DNA from: Muribaculaceae bacterium
GTDB taxonomy: Bacteria; Bacteroidota; Bacteroidia; Bacteroidales; Muribaculaceae
Assembly (NCBI GenBank): GCA_009775125.1
Contig: VSPD01000026.1
Span: 1 to 37,171, forward strand
Length of the DNA: 37,171 nucleotides
Direction: 5' to 3'
The notes below the pieces were generated by a model. It did not search any database, was not told the origin of the DNA, and was given only the letters and a program-made list of their open reading frames with translations. The translations under genes and the position numbers were made by a program. Of this stretch, positions 14,359 to 20,723 are shown in pieces; position 1 is the first letter of the stretch; each line of letters opens with the position of its first letter.

Positions 14359-15792
14359 TTATTCCTCGGGGGCGGTGAAGGTGTAGGCGCCGAGGTCGGA
14401 GGTGCGGGCGATGCCGTAGAAGTCGATGGGGGAGAGAGAGGTGGAGATGGAGGGGGCGGCGGCGCCGATGGCCGGGGAGTCGGGGCGGACGCGATAATCG
14501 AAATAGTAGTCGTCGCGTACGGTGTAGAAAAAAGGGTCGGCATCCCAGATACATGAAACGAAGTTGTCGTCGTCGGTGCCGTTGGCCTTGAACATGCAGT
14601 TTTGGAAACGCACGTCGGGGAAATCTTTTGTCAAGTCGGTGGGGGCGACGTCGCCGCCGTAGCCGTGGGTGATGGTGTTGGTGACGATAGCCTCAGTTGG
14701 CATGACTGGTTCGTCGGCGGAGGTGTCGGCGGGGATGAGATGCCAGGCCGAGCCTGAGATTGCGGTGAAGAGATAGTTGTTGGATGCGGTGCATTGGTCG
14801 AAGCGGTAGGAGCCTCCGGCAAGAAGGACGAGGTCGGATGATGCTTCTGCAAACTCGCATCCGAATGCGTTGATGGAGGTGTTGACGGCGCGGAGCACGA
14901 CATCGCCGGAGTTGCGCAGACGGCAGTTGACGAGGGTCAATTGCGGGTTGTCGAACGATGTGGCCGAGGATGCCTCGCCATATGCCGAGACACCATATGA
15001 GGTGTTGGATACTTCGGTGAATTCCATGGCGTTGTCGGCCGACGATTCATGGAAGATGATGCCGAACCATTGGCGCGACATTATGTCGAAAGATACGCCG
15101 GGGATAACTTCGCCGGTGCGGTCGCCGGTAAGGACGACGGGCTTGTCGGGGGTGCCTTCGGAGCGCAGAGAGCCGCGAACGTCCATGCGCGCGCCGTCGT
15201 GGAACAGCAATCGTGCGCCGGGAGCAAGAGTGAGGGTGGCGCCGGGGGCTACTACAAGAGAGTCGATGAGCCGGTATGGACGTCCGGCCTCAAATGTTTC
15301 GTCGGATGTGACTATGTGGCCTTTCATGCGGATGATGTCGCGTCCGGTCACTGCCAACGGCAGCGACGAGCCGATACCGTTAACGGAGAAGTCGATATTT
15401 GCCAGCACGCGCTTGGAGTCGACGGTGCCGTTTTCGGGCAGGTTGACGTCGACATATACGAAAATGGAGTCTTTGGCGCGAATCTCAACGTCGGAGAATG
15501 TGGTGCCGGCGAAGCCGTCGACATTCAGACGGAACAGCCCGGCGTTTTCACCTGAAAGGGATATGCGCGATATGTTGAGACCTTTGTTGTTGCGGTTATA
15601 AACTACAAAACGGTGGGTTGCCGCGAGTTCACCGGTGTAGACTTCTCCCATGTCGAGCGTGTCGACGGAAAAAGATATTTGGTCGGATGGCGATGTCGAG
15701 AATCCGTCTTCGATACATGAGGCCATGGTGAAGGTGAGGATTGCGACGAGTGCGGCGGCGAGCCACTTTGTATTCATGATGGAAAATTTCAT
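14359..15792 (-). CDS. Parallel beta-helix surface lipoprotein
   Basis: A 477-residue lipoprotein from the ATG at 15792. An alternative ATG at 15777 gives a tighter signal. Lipobox TMASC is followed by an acidic residue run. An Ig-like domain follows (SFSVDTLDMGEVYTG to about residue 150), resembling ASPM/Hydin-type or flagellar-associated Ig repeats. A right-handed beta-helix then runs with LTLAPGARLLFHDGARMDVR, G-T-P-D-K-P-V-V-L-T-G-D and a W-x-G-I-I-F turn, typical of Bacteroidetes right-handed beta-helix proteins. It ends in SPAIGAA and DLGAYTF, also family-typical. No catalytic residues are recognisable, so an adhesive or glycan-binding surface role is possible. The TPR gene lies 78 nt upstream on the same strand. 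Confidence 0.75.
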   Translation of the reverse strand: MKFSIMNTKWLAAALVAILTFTMASCIEDGFSTSPSDQISFSVDTLDMGEVYTGELAATHRFVVYNRNNKGLNISRISLSGENAGLFRLNVDGFAGTTFSDVEIRAKDSIFVYVDVNLPENGTVDSKRVLANIDFSVNGIGSSLPLAVTGRDIIRMKGHIVTSDETFEAGRPYRLIDSLVVAPGATLTLAPGARLLFHDGARMDVRGSLRSEGTPDKPVVLTGDRTGEVIPGVSFDIMSRQWFGIIFHESSADNAMEFTEVSNTSYGVSAYGEASSATSFDNPQLTLVNCRLRNSGDVVLRAVNTSINAFGCEFAEASSDLVLLAGGSYRFDQCTASNNYLFTAISGSAWHLIPADTSADEPVMPTEAIVTNTITHGYGGDVAPTDLTKDFPDVRFQNCMFKANGTDDDNFVSCIWDADPFFYTVRDDYYFDYRVRPDSPAIGAAAPSISTSLSPIDFYGIARTSDLGAYTFTAPEE

Positions 15793-15870
15793 TGTCAATG
15801 GATTGTTACTTATCCATTAACGTGAAATCGGGGCAAATATTGTGTGGCGATGTCTATGTTCCCGGGGAGG

Positions 15871-16704
15871 TCAGCGTTCGAAAAGCCGGGCCACCTTGCG
15901 CGGGTCGGCTCCGTAGCGTAGGGCGAGTTCGGCGTCGGCGCGGGCATCGTCGAGCAGGTATCGGTCGCGGTTGAGCCATGCACGGTAATAATACAATTCA
16001 GGGTCGTGAGAATACAATTTCAGGGCGTCGGCGATTGTCGAGGATGCTTCGGAAAGACGCCCTTCGGCGAGGTAGCATCCGGCAAGAGCGGAACAGTATT
16101 CCGGCGAAGGGTCGGCCTCGATTAATTTAATATAATAAGGAATAGCGCGTGAAGACCGTTCGGTAAGGGAATACAATGCGGCGAGAGCCGACCAGGTGTT
16201 GTAGGAGTCGGGCGCGACAGATGAAAGGATGTCGAAATCGGCGGTGGCCTGTTCGAGTTTTCCACCGTAAAGGGCAATCATGCCATGATAGTAACGGGCT
16301 TCTGCATTAAGGGAATCGCGGTCGACAACTGCGCCGAAATCGGAGTAGGCGTCGATGTCGTTTCCCATTTTCAGGTGCAGCCGGGCGCGGTTTTGCAGCA
16401 CGGTGGTCATTTCCGGTGCCCGTCGCAGGGCTTCGTCGTATGCTTCGAGAGCGAGCGAGTCGCGGTCCATATAAGAATATACCATGCCGAGATTTGAGAG
16501 GAGAAGCACGTTCGACGGATTGTTCGGTTCGATTGCCATCGCCTCTACGAGCCGATGCTCGGCTTCCGGATAGTTTTCGTCCTTGATGGCTTGGTCGGCC
16601 TGGCCCATAAGGATAAAATATACATCTTCTTCGTCGGGCTCGGCGGCGGCAGAAAAGGCGCAACCGGCCATGACTATAAATAAATATGTGACAAAACGTT
16701 TCAT
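15871..16704 (-). CDS. Exported tetratricopeptide-repeat protein
   Basis: A 277-residue protein with an N-terminal export signal (MKRFVTYLFIVMAGCAFSAA). MAGC could act as a lipobox, or the signal may be cut after AFSAA. Five to six TPR-like helical pairs follow from residue ~28 (for example NYPEAEHRLVEAMAIEPNNP and SLALEAYDEALRRAPEM). It is a predicted periplasmic scaffold for protein contacts; the partner is unknown. The -7 box (16709-16716) is 4 nt from the ATG, so the mRNA would be almost leaderless. It is divergent from the HU-SPOR gene and upstream of the beta-helix lipoprotein gene. Confidence 0.8.
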   Translation of the reverse strand: MKRFVTYLFIVMAGCAFSAAAEPDEEDVYFILMGQADQAIKDENYPEAEHRLVEAMAIEPNNPSNVLLLSNLGMVYSYMDRDSLALEAYDEALRRAPEMTTVLQNRARLHLKMGNDIDAYSDFGAVVDRDSLNAEARYYHGMIALYGGKLEQATADFDILSSVAPDSYNTWSALAALYSLTERSSRAIPYYIKLIEADPSPEYCSALAGCYLAEGRLSEASSTIADALKLYSHDPELYYYRAWLNRDRYLLDDARADAELALRYGADPRKVARLFER

Positions 16705-16708
16705 GGCG

Positions 16709-16716
16709 CAAAGTTA
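16709..16716 (-). promoter_or_regulatory. -7 element abutting the TPR gene start
   Basis: TAACTTTG on the minus strand ends 4 nt before the ATG at 16704, so a ~1-nt leader is predicted. No clear -33 element is present. Confidence 0.45.
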
Positions 16717-16784
16717 CGTCATAAAAATGTTAAGAGGCGAATAAAAGAGTTTAAAAAATGTTTATAACTTCGAATCAATATAAT

Positions 16785-16815
16785 TTTGCCATTCGGAAAA
16801 AAAGATGTAATTTTG
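16785..16815 (+). promoter_or_regulatory. Promoter abutting the GTG start of the HU-SPOR gene
   Basis: TTTG at 16785-16788, a 19-bp spacer and TAATTTTG at 16808-16815 form a good promoter. The predicted start is about 16819, next to the GTG at 16820. The -33 TTTG is itself part of another -7-like TAATTTTG (16781-16788), which could give a second start with a ~28-nt leader. Confidence 0.6.
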
Positions 16816-16819
16816 CACC

Positions 16820-17767
16820 GTGAATACGATTGTACGACATATTGAATACCTTGCTTCCCGACGCGACTGTGTGGTTATCCCCACGGTCGGCGCTTTGTTA
16901 GCCCGGTATGAGAGCGCGCGTTATGATGCTGCCGCGCATCGTATGATTGCCCCGGCGAGGGCGTATTCCTTTAATGCTTCGATTGAACATAACGATGGCG
17001 AGTTGGTATGGTCGGTCGCACGTTCGCAGCGTATTGATTACGAGCGGGCTCGTGCTATTGTCGACTCGGAGATCGACGCCATGCGTCACCAGTTGCGCAG
17101 CCAGGGTGAATTTTCCCTTGGCCGTCTTGGAGTGCTTCGATTCGACTCATCTGCCGACGCCACGGTGTTTGAGCCTTATGCGGCCTCCGATATAAATGTG
17201 GCGACAGCCTTTTTGTGCGATATTGAAGCGGTGCCGGTTTTGGAGCGTGTAAAAGCCGTAGCCGTTGGCGCTCCTGCTGTGGAATCCGAAGGCCGACGCG
17301 AAGGCCGTTGGCGCAGGATAGCGTCTGTCGCCGCATCGATAGCGGTGCTTGTTGCGGTATGCTTTGCTGCAATGACGCCGCTGAAAGTTGATGATGCCGC
17401 CTTGGCATCGCTTGCGCCTTCGATTGAACGTGTGGATTCGGAAAAGATTCTGCCGCAACCTCATGTTTCGATGCCATTGGTAATGATGAAGCAACGTGCT
17501 CCCCTTTATATTGACGTTGACACTTCATATCGCATAATGCCCAGACCGGTCGAAAACGGAAGATATTGCGTGGTCGTGTCGTCGCACACCACCGAGACCG
17601 AGGCCCGGGCTTTCCTCAAACACTATAATAACCCTAAATTCGGCATCCTCGAAAAGGATGGACGCTATCGCGTATATGCTGCGGCCTACGCTTCTATGCA
17701 GGAGGCAACGGCCGGGCAAGGTGAAATCGCGGCAAACTATCCCGGAGCTTGGATATGCCGTCGATAA
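16820..17767 (+). CDS. HU-CCDC81-type, single-TM, SPOR-domain protein
   Basis: A 315-residue protein starting at GTG. Residues 1-130 carry a duplicated HU-like unit of the CCDC81 type: MNTIVRHIEYLASRRDCVVI with PTVGALLARYESAR, then IDYERARAIVDSEIDAMRHQ and GEFSLGRLGVLRF. A basic stretch and one transmembrane helix lie at ~158-184. A periplasmic linker leads to a SPOR domain at ~246-315 (RYCVVVSSHTTETEARAFLK, then ILEKDGRYRVYAAAY). SPOR modules bind denuded peptidoglycan at division sites. This HU-SPOR architecture is known in Bacteroidetes from comparative genomics, with chromosome-envelope linkage proposed. The GTG start is supported by the family N-terminus. The nitroreductase gene follows after 4 nt. 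Confidence 0.87.
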   Translation: MNTIVRHIEYLASRRDCVVIPTVGALLARYESARYDAAAHRMIAPARAYSFNASIEHNDGELVWSVARSQRIDYERARAIVDSEIDAMRHQLRSQGEFSLGRLGVLRFDSSADATVFEPYAASDINVATAFLCDIEAVPVLERVKAVAVGAPAVESEGRREGRWRRIASVAASIAVLVAVCFAAMTPLKVDDAALASLAPSIERVDSEKILPQPHVSMPLVMMKQRAPLYIDVDTSYRIMPRPVENGRYCVVVSSHTTETEARAFLKHYNNPKFGILEKDGRYRVYAAAYASMQEATAGQGEIAANYPGAWICRR

Positions 17768-17771
17768 TCAT

Positions 17772-18311
17772 ATGGAATCATTGAATAAATTGTTTTTTCG
17801 CCGTCACAGCATCCGTAAGTATAAAGAGGAAGCAGTGGCGCCGGAAGCCGTGAAACAGATACTTGAAGCTGGTTTGCTGGCTCCGTCGTCGAAAAGCGCT
17901 CGCCCTTGGCAGTTTACCGTCGTTGAGGACCGCGAGGTGCTCGAAGCCATGTCGAAGTGCAAACCCGCCGGCGCGCGTCCGATTGCCGGCGCCGCATTTG
18001 CCGTGGTTGTAAGCGCGGACCCGGCCAAAAGCGACGTTTTTATTGAAGATGTCTCGGTGGCTGCGGCTTACATGCAATTGCAGGCTGCCGCTCTTGGCAT
18101 AGGCTCTTGCTGGATACAGATTCGGAATCGTTTCGGGGCGGATGATGAACCGTCGGAAAATATGATTCATGACCTTCTCGACATACCTTATACGCAATCG
18201 ATAGTGACAGTGCTCACATTTGGAGTCCCCGACGAGGAAAGACGGGAAGTAGACCCTTCGAAGTTGCTTTGGGAGAAGGTGCATATAGGCAAATGGAACG
18301 CCGGCGAATAG
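17772..18311 (+). CDS. Nitroreductase-family flavoprotein
   Basis: A 179-residue protein with the FMN-binding nitroreductase signature: RRHSIRKYKEEAVAPEAVKQ near the start, LAPSSKSARPWQFTVVED, and AAYMQLQAAALGIGSCWIQI in the second half. Typical members reduce nitro groups, quinones or flavins with NAD(P)H. The ATG at 17772 is used although the frame is open further upstream inside the HU-SPOR gene. It lies 4 nt after that gene and overlaps the DUF2520 gene by 19 nt, so it is part of an operon. The substrate is not predictable. Confidence 0.88.
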   Translation: MESLNKLFFRRHSIRKYKEEAVAPEAVKQILEAGLLAPSSKSARPWQFTVVEDREVLEAMSKCKPAGARPIAGAAFAVVVSADPAKSDVFIEDVSVAAAYMQLQAAALGIGSCWIQIRNRFGADDEPSENMIHDLLDIPYTQSIVTVLTFGVPDEERREVDPSKLLWEKVHIGKWNAGE

Positions 18312-19066
18312 TTGTTGTCGGTTCGGGGAATGTGGCGACACATCTTGCTCCGGCGCTTGACCGTGAGAATGATGTGGTGCAAGTTGTTGCCCGTTCGTTG
18401 GAAAGCGCGTCGAAAGTGGCGTCGCTTACTCGCAATGGCCGTGCTTGCGCCCTTTTGTCGGAAATTGAACCGGATGCCGATTTCTATATCGTGGCCGTGA
18501 ACGACGATGCGGTCGAGGCCGTGGCGAAATCTATGCCGCGGGTTGCCGGCGTCGTGGCCCATACGTCCGGAAGCGTGCCGATGAGCGCGCTCGCCGGCAC
18601 GTCGGCTCGGGTGGGGGTGTTCTATCCTTTGCAGACATTCTCGCGCGAGGCAAAGGTGGATGTTGAGCGAGTCCCTTTCTTTATCGAAGGAAACACTCCG
18701 GCTTGTGCCGATGAGTTGGCGGCGTTGGCTCGCACGATTTCACATTCGGTGGAGTTTGCTGATTCCGCCAGACGGTCGGTATTGCATTTAGCGGCGGTTT
18801 TCGCCTGCAATTTCTCTAACTATATGTGGGATTGCGCCGACGGAATTCTGGCAGAGGCCGGACTCTCCCTTGAAGTAATGCGCCCGTTGCTTGAAGTGAC
18901 GCTCGACAAAGCAATGACTCTTGGTCCGCGAGCCGCGCAGACCGGTCCGGCTCGCAGGCATGATTATGGGGTGATGAACAGCCAAAGCTCAAAGCTGCCT
19001 GAGAATTTGAGTAAAATATATGATATCCTTTCCCAAGGAATAATCGAAAACCATAGCGACAAATGA
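18293..19066 (+). CDS. Rossmann-like and DUF2520 domain protein
   Basis: A 257-residue protein. The N-terminal Rossmann fold has a dinucleotide-binding loop RRIVVVGSGNVATHLAPALD. The C-terminal helical DUF2520 domain includes SVLHLAAVFACNFSNYMWDC and GPARRHDYGVM. Relatives look like NADP-dependent oxidoreductases of the ProC or 6-phosphogluconate dehydrogenase type, but the reaction is not established. The ATG at 18293 overlaps the nitroreductase end by 19 nt; an upstream TTG (18269) is less likely. The stop overlaps the KdsC-like start by 4 nt (ATGA), a coupling seen in many Bacteroidetes. Confidence 0.85.
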   Translation: MERRRIVVVGSGNVATHLAPALDRENDVVQVVARSLESASKVASLTRNGRACALLSEIEPDADFYIVAVNDDAVEAVAKSMPRVAGVVAHTSGSVPMSALAGTSARVGVFYPLQTFSREAKVDVERVPFFIEGNTPACADELAALARTISHSVEFADSARRSVLHLAAVFACNFSNYMWDCADGILAEAGLSLEVMRPLLEVTLDKAMTLGPRAAQTGPARRHDYGVMNSQSSKLPENLSKIYDILSQGIIENHSDK

Positions 19067-19587
19067 GTAGAATTGATTACGACCTGACAGCCCTTCGCGG
19101 AATCGCTTTCGATGTCGACGGAGTGCTTTCGCCCTCGACTGTGCCGATGGGCTCCGATGGAGTGCCTCGTCGCATGGTCAATATTAAAGACGGCTATGCC
19201 ATACAGCTTGCCGTGAAAATGGGGCTGAACATAGCAATAATAACCGGAGCCGATTCCGAGGCCGTGGCCACACGCTATCGTGCGCTTGGCGTGCAGGATA
19301 TATATCTGAAAGCGTCCGAAAAATTGCCGATTCTTGAAGACTGGATGCGGCGTCGCGGCTTGTCGGCTCACGAGGTGGCATATGTCGGCGACGATATCCC
19401 TGATGTAAGGCCCATGCAGGCGGTAGGACTCCCGGTAGCGCCGGCCGATGCAGCCGTTGATGTAAAGATGATTGCCTGTTTTGTCACCAAAGCCGATGGT
19501 GGCTATGGCGTGGCCCGTGAATTGCTTGAGGAAATACTCAAAGCCAAAGGCTTGTGGATGACCCACGACCGGGCTTTTGGCTGGTGA
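19063..19587 (+). CDS. KdsC-like HAD phosphatase
   Basis: A 174-residue HAD-superfamily protein of the cap-less KdsC/YrbI type. Motif I is FDVDGVLSP (Asp17 and Asp19), motif II is IITGADSEAV, a conserved Lys lies in YLKASEKLPIL, and motif IV is VGDDIPDV. Typical members remove phosphate from 3-deoxy-D-manno-octulosonate 8-phosphate in lipopolysaccharide core synthesis. No kdsA or kdsB is nearby, so the exact substrate is assumed from the family. It is coupled by a 4-nt overlap to the DUF2520 gene. A MITE-like element follows 6 nt after its stop codon. Confidence 0.85.
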   Translation: MSRIDYDLTALRGIAFDVDGVLSPSTVPMGSDGVPRRMVNIKDGYAIQLAVKMGLNIAIITGADSEAVATRYRALGVQDIYLKASEKLPILEDWMRRRGLSAHEVAYVGDDIPDVRPMQAVGLPVAPADAAVDVKMIACFVTKADGGYGVARELLEEILKAKGLWMTHDRAFGW

Positions 19588-19593
19588 GGGATA

Positions 19594-19784
19594 AGTAGAT
19601 GTTAAAAATTAATTTATATTTACAAGCAGATGTTGTTTCATTTCAACAGCCATATCTTCGGATGCTTTTTGGCCGCTTTCTTCCTCATCGTCAGTCACGT
19701 AGCTCGCTACGCTCCTTCCTCCTCGGAAGAAATCGCCTCAAAAATCATCTCGAATATATTGTCTGTTAATTTTTAACATCTACT
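19594..19784. mobile_element. MITE-like element with TA flanks
   Basis: The 19-bp sequence AGTAGATGTTAAAAATTAA (19594-19612) is the perfect reverse complement of 19766-19784. TA lies immediately outside both ends (19592-19593 and 19785-19786), as expected for a TA target duplication. The 191-bp element encodes no protein. It contains perfect small hairpins, CGTAGC/GCTACG (19698-19711), CTTCC/GGAAG (19715-19729) and TGTTG/CAACA near its left end. It fills the gap between the KdsC-like gene and maf and could supply or disturb maf expression. Whether it is repeated in the genome cannot be seen here. Confidence 0.65.
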
Positions 19785-19800
19785 TAAAAAGATTTAATTT

Positions 19801-20400
19801 ATGAAAATGTATAGCGATCTTGCACCTACACAGGCTCGCGTGCTGTTGGCGTCGAATTCTCCGCGTCGGCGTGAACTGCTGCGGATGATTGTGCCTGAAT
19901 ACGATATGGCGGTGATGCACGACGTAGACGAGTCGTATCCTGCCGATTTGGCTGATGTTGACGTGGCTCCGTATCTGTCGCGGCTGAAAGCTGATGCCTA
20001 TCGCGCGCAGCTTGTTGAAAATGAAGTGATGATTACAGCAGATACAGTGGTGATAAGCGACGGACGCATCCTCGGAAAGCCTGCCGATGAAAAGCAGGCG
20101 GTGGAAATGCTTCGTTCGCTCATGGGGCATACGCATAAAGTCGTTACCGGCGTCACGCTAACGTCCACACATGTTTCGGAAACATTTTCCGAAACGACAG
20201 AAGTTATATTTGGAAATATATCCGACCGGGAAATAGAGCTTTATGTATCAAATTTCCGTCCGCTTGATAAAGCCGGAGCTTATGGCATACAAGAATGGAT
20301 CGGCTGCGTTGCCATACAGGGAATCCGAGGCTGTTTTTACAATGTAATGGGGCTTCCGTTGCATACGCTTTACCGCAGATTGCGCGATTTCAAGGTTTAA
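19801..20400 (+). CDS. maf: Maf-family nucleotide pyrophosphatase
   Basis: A 199-residue protein. The signature LLASNSPRRRELLRMI is near the N-terminus. The catalytic Asp lies in MITADTVVISDGRILGKP, and the later DKAGAYGIQEW and YNVMGLPLHTLYRRL are typical. YhdE/Maf-type enzymes hydrolyse dTTP, UTP and modified pyrimidine triphosphates to monophosphates. They act in house-cleaning of nucleotide pools and in cell-division control. The start MKMYSDLAPTQ is 16 nt after the MITE-like element. The next gene begins directly after the stop codon. Gene order DUF2520, kdsC-like, maf is common in this phylum; the element interrupts it. Confidence 0.92.
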   Translation: MKMYSDLAPTQARVLLASNSPRRRELLRMIVPEYDMAVMHDVDESYPADLADVDVAPYLSRLKADAYRAQLVENEVMITADTVVISDGRILGKPADEKQAVEMLRSLMGHTHKVVTGVTLTSTHVSETFSETTEVIFGNISDREIELYVSNFRPLDKAGAYGIQEWIGCVAIQGIRGCFYNVMGLPLHTLYRRLRDFKV

Positions 20401-20682
20401 ATGGCTCAGAAATTTATAATAACGTCGACCGGGTATTTTCGGTATGGCGATGTAAACCTTCACCGGGAATTGCTCCAAGCCGGAGAAGAATGTCTCGGCG
20501 GCGGGTTCTACGAGTTTGATTATATCCGGAACAGTCTTGAATTGTCGGGCCGTTCGTACGATTACGGCCGTCCGCGGTGGGATGCCGTCGACGTGCTTAC
20601 AGTGCCGGCTGTATTCCGTGGCCTTGACATACGTTACGACGAGATTCCGTTGCAGAATTTCGTGCCGTTGCGGTTTGAATGA
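20401..20682 (+). CDS. Small protein of unknown function
   Basis: A 93-residue soluble protein. Its ATG abuts the maf stop codon with no gap, so it is surely co-transcribed with maf. I do not recognise the family. It is rich in aromatic and acidic residues (GFYEFDYIRNSLELSGRSYD, then YGRPRWDAVDVLTVPAVFRG). It has no signal peptide, no membrane segment and no Cys pair for metal binding. Codon use resembles its neighbours, which supports a real gene. Its link to Maf or nucleotide metabolism is only positional. Confidence 0.65.
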   Translation: MAQKFIITSTGYFRYGDVNLHRELLQAGEECLGGGFYEFDYIRNSLELSGRSYDYGRPRWDAVDVLTVPAVFRGLDIRYDEIPLQNFVPLRFE

Positions 20683-20707
20683 AACGCGGTTTTTGAAATT
20701 TTTTTCT

Positions 20708-20715
20708 TACCTTTG
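20708..20715 (+). promoter_or_regulatory. Candidate -7 element for the ABC-F gene
   Basis: TACCTTTG fits TAnnTTTG and ends 8 nt before the ATG at 20724, predicting a ~5-nt leader. TTTG upstream is present (20692-20695) but with a spacer of only 12 bp, so support is partial. Confidence 0.4.
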
Positions 20716-20723
20716 TCGTTGAA

